64,000 bases of DNA from a bacterium (lineage in GTDB: Bacteria > Patescibacteria > CPR2 > UBA1875 > JAJYID01), in assembly GCA_030647205.1 (NCBI GenBank), contig JAUSJO010000002.1:310001-374000 (forward strand), in the 5' to 3' direction. A program made the translations under genes and the position numbers. Numbering within the stretch: position 1 is the first letter of the stretch; each line of letters starts with the position of its first letter. The notes beneath the pieces are model-generated. The model was not told where the DNA came from, ran no database searches, and saw nothing but the letters and a program-made list of their open reading frames with translations. Below are positions 36,930 through 46,823 of the stretch, in pieces.

Positions 36930-38252
36930 ATGGCTACCTCTAGAGATATTAAGGGGACAAACTGGCTAGTAGTAATCGCGCTTTGCATTGTGTTTATTTT
37001 TTCTAACTTGATATCACTATTTGTTTACAGTCAGATAAAAAACGATCTATATAAAAATAAAGAAGCAGCAGTGGTGTCTTCCGGCAAAGTTCTCAACCGT
37101 TATGTAATAGATACTTACGAGCTCTACTTTAACTCAGGAACTTTGAAATTTCAGGAGGTCATGGATAATATAAATGATCTCAATAATGATTTTTTTAGTT
37201 TTCAGATTATTACAGTTGATGGAAATATCCTTTTTGATTCTCAGTTTAATGATATAAAAAATAATGACAAATTCAACAAGTCGGATCTTGACTCAAATGT
37301 TTTAGGCTCTACCGGAGTATACGTTAAAAACAAAGGAAGTCGGATCAGTTATATTGTCATTCCTCATATCGATGATTGGGGCAACCATAAATATTCAGTT
37401 AAGTATGTTGTCAATTACCAAGATGTTAATGAAAAGCTGGATAGGTATCTCATTACACTTTTTATTATTACCGCAGGTGTGAATATTATAGCGGTGTTTG
37501 TTCTGGCCCTTTTTTCTTACAATGAAAAATATAGACTAGAGAAGGCACGTATCAATGACCTTTCAAATGTAAATAGGCTTAAAGATGAATTCATGACTTT
37601 AGTTTCTCATAATCTAAGGACACCACTCTCTGTGATAAAGGGATATATGTCATTTATTTCTGACCCAAAGACTCCCAAGGGTGAGCTCAAAGATGACATT
37701 AACGAGATGGAAGAGGGAGTGCAGAGGTTTTCTTCATTAGTCGAGGACATCGTATTTGCAACTAGCATCCTTAGCGGAGAAGAAAAATTTGCAAATGAGG
37801 AGGTAGATTTGGACAAGATGGTTAGGGAAATAAGATTAAGATATGATGACCAGATTAGAACTAAAAAACTGCAGTTTCACTATACGTTGGAAGGTGGAGG
37901 GACATTCGCTGGCGATAAAAAAGCAATTGGTAAGATTTTTGATAACTTGGTTGAGAATGCAGTCAAGTTTGACGTGGAAAACGGGAGTATAGAGGTAAGG
38001 GTAGAAAATAATTCAGAACTCAAAATTGTCGTATCAGATACGGGAGTTGGGATAGACAGTGAAAGGCTGGATAGTATCGTTGGTTTCTTCCATCGTGGAA
38101 GTGATGTCCTTAACTATAATTTCGAGGGAGAAGGTCTTGGTCTTTATTTGACCAATTTAATTGTAAAACATTATAATGGACAAATGCATGTGACAAGTGA
38201 GAAAGATAAAGGGTCAACTTTTGAGGTAACTTTAAAGAAAGAGAACAAATGA
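36930..38252 (+). CDS. Membrane sensor histidine kinase
   Basis: 440 residues from ATG 36930; a TTG at 36918 that overlaps the previous stop is possible. Two membrane segments (about 10-32 and 170-193) flank an outside sensor domain. The kinase core has FMTLVSHNLRTPLSVIKGY (phosphorylated His near 227), NLVENAVKF (N box), VSDTGVGI (G1) and GEGLGLYL (G2). No response regulator is in the window. It lies right after a binding protein and overlaps the next gene by 4 nt. Confidence 0.92.
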   Translation: MATSRDIKGTNWLVVIALCIVFIFSNLISLFVYSQIKNDLYKNKEAAVVSSGKVLNRYVIDTYELYFNSGTLKFQEVMDNINDLNNDFFSFQIITVDGNILFDSQFNDIKNNDKFNKSDLDSNVLGSTGVYVKNKGSRISYIVIPHIDDWGNHKYSVKYVVNYQDVNEKLDRYLITLFIITAGVNIIAVFVLALFSYNEKYRLEKARINDLSNVNRLKDEFMTLVSHNLRTPLSVIKGYMSFISDPKTPKGELKDDINEMEEGVQRFSSLVEDIVFATSILSGEEKFANEEVDLDKMVREIRLRYDDQIRTKKLQFHYTLEGGGTFAGDKKAIGKIFDNLVENAVKFDVENGSIEVRVENNSELKIVVSDTGVGIDSERLDSIVGFFHRGSDVLNYNFEGEGLGLYLTNLIVKHYNGQMHVTSEKDKGSTFEVTLKKENK

Positions 38253-38647
38253 ATCTGAACAGTTTTTTAGGTAAAGAATATCTTTTTGCGACAAATGAAA
38301 AGTTTAAGTATTGGTATGTTTATCTAGTGTTTTTTGGAGTCATGGTTTCTCTTGCATTTATCGTCAGCATTTTCCTGAAACGTCATGATGATTATAAAGC
38401 TAAAAAATCTTTTGAGAAACAGTTCTTCTGGACGTATCTTCTTTTCGGATTTTTAGGTCTTACATCTCTGTTTGCCCGATCCCAAAATCTGCCTATCTTT
38501 GGCGCGAGGATTTTTACCTTTGTTGTCATAGGTCTTTTCGTCGCTTTAAATGTGTGGCTTTTGGTCTATTACTTTAAGGTTACCAAGAAAGAACAACTCA
38601 AGTTCGCCCAGAAGAAACGCAAAGAAAAATGGCTGAAGAAGAAATAG
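38249..38647 (+). CDS. Small membrane protein of the kinase operon
   Basis: 132 residues with three hydrophobic segments (about 22-44, 62-75, 82-108) and a very basic C-terminus. Not recognised. ATGA overlap with the kinase indicates translational coupling. It may help the kinase or the binding protein, inferred from position. Confidence 0.72.
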   Translation: MNLNSFLGKEYLFATNEKFKYWYVYLVFFGVMVSLAFIVSIFLKRHDDYKAKKSFEKQFFWTYLLFGFLGLTSLFARSQNLPIFGARIFTFVVIGLFVALNVWLLVYYFKVTKKEQLKFAQKKRKEKWLKKK

Positions 38648-38676
38648 TTGACTTATCTCTAATTTTGAACTAATAT
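38648..38676 (+). promoter_or_regulatory. Probable promoter of the 16S transcript
   Basis: TTGACT (38648-38653) and TAATAT (38671-38676), spaced 17 nt, about 215 nt before 16S. No stronger candidate lies closer. Confidence 0.55.
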
Positions 38677-38718
38677 ATCTATTAGTATTTCAGTACAAAA
38701 AAAGGAGGGGTAACAAAT

Positions 38719-38823
38719 CTGGAAATTCCAATGCTTGGGATAGACAGAGCAGTATTATTTTGTGCGTTAAAAATACTAACAGATGAATGGGACCTTGAAA
38801 ATCGAAAAGTAGAGAAAATTTAA
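38719..38823 (+). CDS. Possible 34-residue peptide in the rRNA leader
   Basis: A perfect AAAGGAGG at 38701-38708 is followed by an open frame of 35 codons ending at TAA 38823. The start would be CTG 38719 (spacing about 11) or ATG 38731 (too far for this site). The product is short and charged, with no known match. It lies between the probable rRNA promoter and 16S. The strong ribosome site is the only support for coding; it may be chance. Confidence 0.25.
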   Translation: MEIPMLGIDRAVLFCALKILTDEWDLENRKVEKI

Positions 38824-38841
38824 ATCACGTCAATGTAAATC

Positions 38842-38892
38842 TTGAGTAATTTATTACTCATAAACTTTTAGGAAATTTTTTAAAATTTCCAT
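38842..38892 (+). promoter_or_regulatory. Two perfect hairpins just before 16S
   Basis: TGAGTAAT/ATTACTCA with a 2-nt loop at about 38843-38860, and GGAAATTTT/AAAATTTCC (38871-38879 with 38882-38890) followed by T6. They may be processing signals or a terminator that rRNA antitermination must pass. Confidence 0.5.
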
Positions 38893-40347
<1,455 letters not shown>

Positions 40348-40576
40348 CTAGGGAGATATCCCATTCAATTGGGACTACTTCCAGGTTGAGTCCCGCACAT
40401 ATTTTGCATTATGTTTAAGCAGTTAAAGATAGTGTGGAATATGTGCGGGGTTAGTGATATAAGTTTTTCTCTACTTTCCGGGCTTCAAGGTCATAACAAA
40501 AAGATTGATTTTCAAGGTAAAAACGGTTAAAATATTGAAGTTAAAACCGTTTTTATTTGTTTTAATGTATTGATTG
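40348..40576 (+). other. Spacer with long stem and terminator after 16S
   Basis: CCCGCACATATT (40392-40403) pairs perfectly with 40438-40449, a 12-bp stem with a 34-nt loop. AAAAACGGTT (40519-40528) pairs with AACCGTTTTT (40545-40554) followed by a T-rich run, a likely terminator. It would end the 16S transcript before tRNA-Ile. Confidence 0.6.
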
Positions 40577-40653
<77 letters not shown>

Positions 40654-40669
40654 AAGAAAGGAGGTAGGA

Positions 40670-40888
40670 ATGAGTTTCATCCTAAGGCTTTTTATTAGTC
40701 TTGTTGCCGGAGGAATAGGCTTGGTTTTGTTAGTAAAAACCAGAAGAGTTGTCCATCAAGTTGGGTATATAAACTGGGCAGAACAGCATCTTGGAGGAGG
40801 CGGCACTTATATACTAATAAAGTTTCTTGGCTTACTGGTTATGGTGATAGCAGTTTTTTTCTTGCTAGGTGTCATAAAAATTTTCTAG
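40670..40888 (+). CDS. Small two-segment membrane protein between the tRNAs
   Basis: 72 residues: a hydrophobic segment (about 4-22), a short loop with WAEQHLGGGGTY, and a second segment (about 48-70). ATG 40670 has AAAGGAGG 6 nt upstream, an ideal site. The pattern of two segments joined by a WAExHLG-Gly-rich loop recalls a small membrane protein common in CPR genomes; no function is known. Lying between tRNA-Ile and tRNA-Ala, it must be read from a transcript of that region. Confidence 0.85.
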   Translation: MSFILRLFISLVAGGIGLVLLVKTRRVVHQVGYINWAEQHLGGGGTYILIKFLGLLVMVIAVFFLLGVIKIF

Positions 40889-40950
40889 TTTTTCGACTGT
40901 CATAGTTTATTGTTAGCAATTCGTATTGTATATTAAGTTTAATATGTCAT

Positions 40951-41026
40951 GGGCCCTTAGCTCAGTTGGTAGAGCGCCTCGCTTGCACCGAGGAGGTCAG
41001 GAGTTCGAACCCCCTAGGGTCCACCA
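40951..41026 (+). tRNA. tRNA-Ala (anticodon TGC), CCA encoded
   Basis: Acceptor GGGCCCT pairs with AGGGTCC, including the G3-U70 pair that identifies alanine tRNA, then A and CCA. The anticodon stem CCTCG/CGAGG encloses CTTGCAC, anticodon TGC. TAATAT at 40940-40945 lies 5 nt before it and may be its -10. Confidence 0.97.
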
Positions 41027-41027
41027 A

Positions 41028-41061
41028 GAAAAATCTCATCATTTTTGATGGGTTTTTTCTT
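41028..41061 (+). terminator. Terminator after tRNA-Ala
   Basis: AAAATCTCATCA pairs with TGATGGGTTTTTT (one mismatch and one wobble) over a short T loop, followed by more T. No 23S sequence follows. Confidence 0.8.
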
Positions 41062-41150
41062 TTCCCAAAACTAAATAGTGTCTAATGTCTTTAAAAGTCA
41101 ATTTTTATATATATCCAGAATAAGATTGGACGCCCTGAGATTAAATGAGA

Positions 41151-41156
41151 TATAAT
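41151..41156 (+). promoter_or_regulatory. -10 element for a leaderless transcript
   Basis: TATAAT ends 6 nt before ATG 41163. Confidence 0.5.
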
Positions 41157-41162
41157 CTAATA

Positions 41163-43622
41163 ATGTTATCAGGATTAACCCAAAAAGAAGCTAGCAGTCG
41201 TCTAAAGGCAAATGGTTATAATGAACTTCCTTCTGCTAAACCAAGGAAACTGACAGATTTTTTAGTAGAAATTATAAAAGAACCAATGATCTCCCTCCTT
41301 TTGGTGGCATGTGTTTTATATTTATTTTTAGGAGATAAAGTTGAAGCAGCTCTACTGCTCCTTTCGATCGCTGGCGTAGTCAGCATCTCTCTTTATCAAG
41401 AGAAAAAGTCAGAAAAATCTTTGCAGGCTTTAGCTAGTCTTTCAAGCCCTAGGGCCATAGTTATAAGAGATGGTGAAGAAATAAGAATACCCGGAAGAGA
41501 GGTGGTAGTTGGAGATTTAGTAATTTTAGCTGAAGGAGACAGGGTGCCGGCAGATGTCGAGCTAAAAGAGGCGGTTAACTTAAGCGTTGATGAATCGTTA
41601 TTAACAGGGGAGTCGCAGTCCGTAAGTAAAAATATAAATCAAGATTCTAAAGTATTTTCAGGAACAATGGTTATTAGCGGACATGGTTTTGGTGAAGTTA
41701 AGGGGATCGGGCTTGATACCGAGCTTGGTAAAATTGGCAAATCTTTACGCTCAATTGAAATTGAAAAAACATTACTCCAAAAAGAAATAAAAACTTTTGT
41801 TAAGTGGATAGCTATTATCGGAATTTCTTTGTGTGTTATCTTAGCTATAATTTCTATACTGACTGGAATGAGCTTTATTGAAGGAACGTTAGCGGGCCTA
41901 ACCCTGGCAATAGGTATTCTTCCGGAAGAATTTCCGATTGTTTTAATCTTGTTTATGACTATGGGAGCTTGGAGACTAGCAAAGCATAATGTACTTACCA
42001 GAAGAGCGGCGGCAATTGAAACATTGGGGGCGGCGACTGTCCTTTGTGTTGATAAGACAGGGACGATTACTAAAAATCAGATGTCGATTGAAAAAATATT
42101 TACAAATGGTGGAATAGATCTAAACGATTTTGCTACTGATGAAGGTGTGATTAAATACGGTATTTTAGCAAGCCAACGAAAACCTTTCGATCCGATGGAG
42201 TCAGCCTTCATACATGAGGGCAAAAAGTTATTTGACACAGATGTTTTATTTGATGAGTTTAGTTTGGTCAAAGAATATCCGATAGAGAATAGTTTTCTTT
42301 GTGTTGCCCATGCTTACCAAGGAATAGATAAGGGGTTTGAGGTTGCTCTCAAAGGTGCCCCCGAGTCAGTGCTTGAGCTGTGCCATGTTACGGAAAAAGA
42401 AAAAAGAATGGTTGAAAATGAAGTTAAGAAATTTGCGAAAGAGGGCTTAAGAGTAATTGCGGTGGCAAGCGGTCACCATCATGGTAAATATCTGCCAGAA
42501 AATAGGCATGATATTCAGTTCAATTTCCTAGGTTTAGTTGGGTTAAAGGACCCTGTTCGGAAAGGGGTTAAGGACTCTGTTCGATCTGCTTATGATGCCG
42601 GTATTAGGATAATTATGATTACCGGTGACTATAAAGAAACGGCCTTAGATATTGCAAGGCAAATAGGGTTAGTAACCGAAGGAGTTGTTATTGGTGATGA
42701 GTTTGAGGCGATGAATGGAAAGGAACGAGAAGCTACTCTAAAGAAAGTCAATGTATTTAGCCGAGTAAGGCCAAACCAAAAACTCTTAATAATAAAAGAA
42801 CTAAAGAGTATGGGCGAGGTAGTGGCAATGACGGGGGATGGAGTTAACGATGCCCCAGCCCTAAAAGCTGCTAATATCGGTGTGGCCATGGGAAGAAGGG
42901 GAACTGATGTAGCTAGAGAGGCGGCTGCTATTGTGCTTTTAGATGATAACTTTAACTCTATTGTTGGCGGAGTGAAAATGGGCCGAAGAATTTATGACAA
43001 TCTTCAGAAGGCAATAAATTATTTGATATCGGTACATATACCCATAGTGATACTCTCAATTTTGCCCGTAATCTTTGGCGTGCCATTCATTTTAATGCCT
43101 GTGCATATTGTATTTTTAGAGTTTATCATTGATCCCACTTGTACAATTGTATTTGAGGCTGATAAGGAGGATAGAGATATTATGAATCGCCCACCAAGAA
43201 AACTAGACCAAAGAATAATTGCTTTTAAGAACCTATACGCCTCAATTATTAACGGTAGCATAATTGGGATCATTCTTTTTATTAGTTACATGATTACTTT
43301 CCAAAAATTTGGTGAAACTATAGCGAGAACCTTTACTTTTATTATGCTTGTATTCCTAATACTTGCCCTGATGATAGTTAATCTTTCGAGAAAAGAGAAT
43401 TTTATTTCAAAGCTAAAAAGAAATGATAACTTCGCATTGATTGGGGTTGTGTCTTTTACTTTGGTTGTTATGTATTTTGCTACGCATATAGAAAACATAA
43501 TGAACGTCTTTCGTTTCGGGAGTTTGGTAACATTCCAATGGGTTCAGATTATCGGTGTCGCCATCGGATTTCTCTTGTTAAATGAAATTACCAAGTCTCT
43601 TAATGGGTCCTGTAAAAACTAA
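41163..43622 (+). CDS. Cation-transporting P-type ATPase
   Basis: 819 residues. TGES in the actuator domain, CVDKTGTITKNQMS with the phosphorylated Asp near 297, KGAPE in the nucleotide-binding domain, and TGDGVNDAPALKAANIGVAMG at the hinge. The M4 motif reads ILPEEFPIVL, where calcium pumps of the P2 class have PEGLP. An N-terminal cation-ATPase domain and a C-terminal membrane block make it a P2-like pump; calcium is the usual guess, but the altered M4 motif leaves the ion open. The start is ATG 41163, at the predicted transcription start. Confidence 0.93.
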   Translation: MLSGLTQKEASSRLKANGYNELPSAKPRKLTDFLVEIIKEPMISLLLVACVLYLFLGDKVEAALLLLSIAGVVSISLYQEKKSEKSLQALASLSSPRAIVIRDGEEIRIPGREVVVGDLVILAEGDRVPADVELKEAVNLSVDESLLTGESQSVSKNINQDSKVFSGTMVISGHGFGEVKGIGLDTELGKIGKSLRSIEIEKTLLQKEIKTFVKWIAIIGISLCVILAIISILTGMSFIEGTLAGLTLAIGILPEEFPIVLILFMTMGAWRLAKHNVLTRRAAAIETLGAATVLCVDKTGTITKNQMSIEKIFTNGGIDLNDFATDEGVIKYGILASQRKPFDPMESAFIHEGKKLFDTDVLFDEFSLVKEYPIENSFLCVAHAYQGIDKGFEVALKGAPESVLELCHVTEKEKRMVENEVKKFAKEGLRVIAVASGHHHGKYLPENRHDIQFNFLGLVGLKDPVRKGVKDSVRSAYDAGIRIIMITGDYKETALDIARQIGLVTEGVVIGDEFEAMNGKEREATLKKVNVFSRVRPNQKLLIIKELKSMGEVVAMTGDGVNDAPALKAANIGVAMGRRGTDVAREAAAIVLLDDNFNSIVGGVKMGRRIYDNLQKAINYLISVHIPIVILSILPVIFGVPFILMPVHIVFLEFIIDPTCTIVFEADKEDRDIMNRPPRKLDQRIIAFKNLYASIINGSIIGIILFISYMITFQKFGETIARTFTFIMLVFLILALMIVNLSRKENFISKLKRNDNFALIGVVSFTLVVMYFATHIENIMNVFRFGSLVTFQWVQIIGVAIGFLLLNEITKSLNGSCKN

Positions 43623-43849
43623 ACTGCATATTTCTTTTCGTAATAGAAACTCTTGGCATCATCAATTAGTTTAATCGTTCTCTACATCTCAAATCTGATT
43701 TTCTCATCTGTTTCTAAGCGCAAAAAGAAAAAGTTGCCGTAGAAAAGATAATCTCCCAGGTTCCATCAAGCACAAGTTATTAGAAGGCTTTTAAGGAGGT
43801 ATTTTTTTGATGTTAAGAAATGGTTGCCTTGAAAATAAAACTAAAATTA
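43623..43849 (+). other. Spacer with a 15-codon frame ahead of the radical SAM gene
   Basis: AAGGAGGT near 43793-43800 is followed by ATG 43810 and 15 codons (MLRNGCLENKTKIMV) ending in the -10 box of the next gene. The ribosome site is strong for so short a frame. It may be a leader peptide, a precursor peptide or chance. The rest of the spacer shows no clear structure. Confidence 0.3.
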
Positions 43850-43858
43850 TGGTATAAT
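43850..43858 (+). promoter_or_regulatory. Extended -10 of the radical SAM cassette
   Basis: TGGTATAAT ends 6 nt before ATG 43865, so a leaderless mRNA is predicted. Confidence 0.65.
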
Positions 43859-43864
43859 ATAGTT

Positions 43865-44707
43865 ATGAAGATAAAAGAAGTTAGGCATTTATTAACATAT
43901 GGCTGTAATTTGCGTTGTCAGCACTGTTATTTGTCAGCAGGAGAAGTTGGAGATAATAAACCAGCCGACTTAAGTCAAGAAGAGGTAGATCGTTTTTATC
44001 ACTACTTTAAACCGGATGTTGTTTCGGCTACCGGGGGAGAGCCTCTCTTGCGTATAGAAATGGTTTACAAACTAGCAAAAAGTCTTGCTGCCTACGGTGG
44101 CGCTCTTGAGATAGTCACGAATGGTTTTATGCTCACTAAAGGTATAGCTGATGAACTGAAAAAATTAAATAAGAAGACATTCTTTCAGATCTCGCTTGAT
44201 GGGACTAAAGATTATCATAACAAGATAAGGAAAAGCCCTCTTGCTTATGACAATGCGATGGATGCCATAAAGCTTGTTGCCGGAAAAGGCTTTGTGACCA
44301 AAGTGCGGCTTACTGCAACTAATGAGAATGTAAAACAAATTCCTAAGGTAATAGAAGCCTTGTCTAGTTTAGGAAATGAAAATATTAGGCTTGTTATTCG
44401 TCCGGTAGTGGCAAAGGGTAGAGCAAAAGCTAACGACCTAAAACTTGATATAGATTACAAGGAACTCGAAAGTTTAAAGGAACTCTCAGAAGTCATTATT
44501 GTTGAGACGACTGATAATGAAGGTAAGTGCGGTTGCGGTACAGATACTATCGCAATTGATCCATTTGGAGGTATATATCCCTGTACGTACTTTGTTTTTG
44601 ATGAGAACTACAAAATGGGAAACATTTGGGATTTACCCTCAAAACTTACGGAAAATGAAGAGTTTGCCGGATTCAAAGGAGCCTGTTATGCCAGGCAAGC
44701 AGTCTAA
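43865..44707 (+). CDS. Radical SAM enzyme with SPASM-like C-terminus
   Basis: 280 residues. CNLRCQHC (Cys 14, 18, 21) binds the 4Fe-4S cluster that cleaves S-adenosylmethionine. TGGEPLL is the next conserved strand. The C-terminal part, CGCGTDTIAIDPFGGIYPC followed by MGNIWD and FKGAC, resembles the SPASM or twitch region that binds further clusters in enzymes that modify peptides. It ends soon after, so the last Cys pair of a full SPASM is reduced to one. The next gene overlaps it by 20 nt. The substrate is unknown. Confidence 0.88.
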   Translation: MKIKEVRHLLTYGCNLRCQHCYLSAGEVGDNKPADLSQEEVDRFYHYFKPDVVSATGGEPLLRIEMVYKLAKSLAAYGGALEIVTNGFMLTKGIADELKKLNKKTFFQISLDGTKDYHNKIRKSPLAYDNAMDAIKLVAGKGFVTKVRLTATNENVKQIPKVIEALSSLGNENIRLVIRPVVAKGRAKANDLKLDIDYKELESLKELSEVIIVETTDNEGKCGCGTDTIAIDPFGGIYPCTYFVFDENYKMGNIWDLPSKLTENEEFAGFKGACYARQAV

Positions 44708-46694
44708 AGTAAAATATAAGATAGAGTTGGAGTATAAAAACATCTCTGACTATAGCCCTTTTTGGAGAGTAAATGGCTTGTCTCCTGAGTATAGGAGGAA
44801 GTCTTTCGAGCTACCTTTCATTTGTTTTGAAGGAAAGTTAGTTCCGGTCCATCCCGATATGTTTTGTGACCTTGGTCTGGGCAAAAACCTTATTGTTAAG
44901 AGAACCAAAGTCTACCCAACATCTTCATTTAGAACTGTTTTTAATGCAGAAGAAAATCTTTGTTGGAAGCTGCCCGTAAGAAGAAAGATTACACGAGGAG
45001 TACGTGATCTAAAAACAAAACAACTTCAAAGAGCAGAAAGAGTACAAACTTTATTAAAAAAATTTGATTGTCCCCACTTCTCTTTCTTGGAAGAAGAGTG
45101 TTTTTTTGCCTCAGATGAAAACTTTAACTATATAGAGAGAAAAATGCCGGCGGTAAGTGCTTATCCGTTGTTCTATGTGATTAAGGATGAAAACTTCTCA
45201 AAAAAGTTTATATTAAAAGTAATAGAAAATATCATGTATACTTGGATGTTTTGGGCAGAAAAGGGACTATATCTCGAATATCACACCCAAAATATCTTAG
45301 TTGATAAACATGCAAATATTATTTATAGGGATTTATCTGACGTAAGGTCCTATAAAGAAGAAATCCTAAAGCCGAGTTATATAAATGGCTTAAAGGACGA
45401 GAAGGAGTTACGCAGCCTTATGTTTGACAGATCGGTCTGCAGCCAAAATCTTGATCATTTTTTGCGTTATAAATCCTTTACTCAAGAAGAGATTAGTTTG
45501 CTAAAAAGCATGATTCAGAAGTACTCCAACCAGTTTAAGATCGAGTTTCCTGAATATTCCTTGGATTTTAATACAGAAGAAGATGGTAGGGTCCCTTATA
45601 AAAAAGAAATCAATCATTGGAGAGGTGATAAGAATATAAGAGCTATTAGTACATCTGAAAAAAGATTGGCCGAACTAAGGAAAGTATTTGATGGTGTAAG
45701 CGGAAACTTTACTGTGAGAGGGTCTTACGCCAGAGGAGATGACTTTTATAATGACATTGATATTGCTCTTTATTCTAATTCTTTAGATGTGTCAAAGCTA
45801 CCAAGCGATTTTCGAGGGGTCAAAGTTAACTATTGGCAAATACCAGCTAAAGATATAGAGCGTTATTATGAGGTTTGTGTCAGGCCATCAATCTCATTGA
45901 TTGAAGGAAAGGTGATCAAGACTACTGATCCCGAGGTAGAGGAAATTCTGGAAAGGCAGCAAAATAAATTTTATGAAGAAAGGGCAGACATATTTTTGCT
46001 TTACTTAGTTCTTGATGAAGAATCAAATAATAAGATATATGGGAGAATTCATGAGAAAGACTACTCAACATGGAAGCGGAAAAGAGGTAGTAAAAGAACT
46101 ATTTTAAGGGCAGTGTGGGCAGTAAAAACTATGTATCCTGAGATAAAAGATAGAAATGTTAATGAGGTTTTATCTTTTATGGTTCAAAAAAATATAATTT
46201 CAAAAACATTATCTGGAAAATGTCAGGAAGTCCTTGAAATGATTTTTGAGGAAGAGTTTGACGAGAAACGATTGGAATCTCTTATAGATCAGATAGGCAG
46301 CTGGTATGAAGCGACTCTTAAGCCGCTTCTGATTAAAAAAATCTATGAAAGCCTAGATCGTGAACTGGTAGAAAATTCTCTGCTTTCTATCGATAACCAA
46401 ACCTCAAAAAAAGATCTAGGAAGGATTTATGAGTTTGCTATTGGTCGTGAAAAGTCTATCGATAAATGGCTTCTTTTCTTTGGCCTTTCAAGGAACACTA
46501 ACTTGGGGGAGAAGCTCCTTTTTGAAATTTATAATATGACCAAAGATGATTTCGTCTTCAACAATGTGACTCGAAACCTCATTTTAAACGTAGCTTTTCC
46601 AAAGGAGATAATAGTAAATGATCAGATCATTTTACGTAATGATTTGACCAAAATCGCTTACAAAAAAAGAAAACTATTAGAAGCGTCTTCTTAA
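44688..46694 (+). CDS. IucA/IucC-like domain fused to a nucleotidyltransferase
   Basis: 668 residues from ATG 44688, which has AAAGGAG 7 nt upstream. Residues 1-300 resemble the C-terminal, kinase-like half of IucA/IucC siderophore synthetases: LYLEYHTQN near 195-202 and IIYRDLSD near 211-218 fit the EaHxQN and RD motifs. Residues 340-360 hold RGSYARGDDFYNDIDIAL, the G-S/D-x-D signature of Pol beta-like nucleotidyltransferases, followed by a helical tail. No NRPS, transporter or siderophore receptor is nearby. It overlaps the radical SAM gene, so the two likely act on one substrate. Confidence 0.75.
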   Translation: MPGKQSKVKYKIELEYKNISDYSPFWRVNGLSPEYRRKSFELPFICFEGKLVPVHPDMFCDLGLGKNLIVKRTKVYPTSSFRTVFNAEENLCWKLPVRRKITRGVRDLKTKQLQRAERVQTLLKKFDCPHFSFLEEECFFASDENFNYIERKMPAVSAYPLFYVIKDENFSKKFILKVIENIMYTWMFWAEKGLYLEYHTQNILVDKHANIIYRDLSDVRSYKEEILKPSYINGLKDEKELRSLMFDRSVCSQNLDHFLRYKSFTQEEISLLKSMIQKYSNQFKIEFPEYSLDFNTEEDGRVPYKKEINHWRGDKNIRAISTSEKRLAELRKVFDGVSGNFTVRGSYARGDDFYNDIDIALYSNSLDVSKLPSDFRGVKVNYWQIPAKDIERYYEVCVRPSISLIEGKVIKTTDPEVEEILERQQNKFYEERADIFLLYLVLDEESNNKIYGRIHEKDYSTWKRKRGSKRTILRAVWAVKTMYPEIKDRNVNEVLSFMVQKNIISKTLSGKCQEVLEMIFEEEFDEKRLESLIDQIGSWYEATLKPLLIKKIYESLDRELVENSLLSIDNQTSKKDLGRIYEFAIGREKSIDKWLLFFGLSRNTNLGEKLLFEIYNMTKDDFVFNNVTRNLILNVAFPKEIIVNDQIILRNDLTKIAYKKRKLLEASS

Positions 46695-46744
46695 GGGGGG
46701 GGTATTAGTAAGGTTTAAGACTTTACAGCATTCCTGAATTAGCG

Positions 46745-46823
46745 TATAATTAGCTAGTTACAAAGGCAAGGAAGATGGCTCGCGTGACCTTAGATATAGC
46801 GAGTTTTTTTATTTAGAAAAATT
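46745..46823 (+). promoter_or_regulatory. typA promoter and attenuator-like leader
   Basis: TATAAT at 46745-46750. In the leader CTCGC (46779-46783) pairs with GCGAG (46799-46803), followed directly by seven T, as in an intrinsic terminator, 14 nt before ATG 46824. There is no Shine-Dalgarno. Confidence 0.5.

Noticed and set aside
44499..44687. Upstream extension of the IucA/IucC-like gene
   Set aside because: It is out of frame with, and inside, the radical SAM gene; ATG 44688 has a proper ribosome site.
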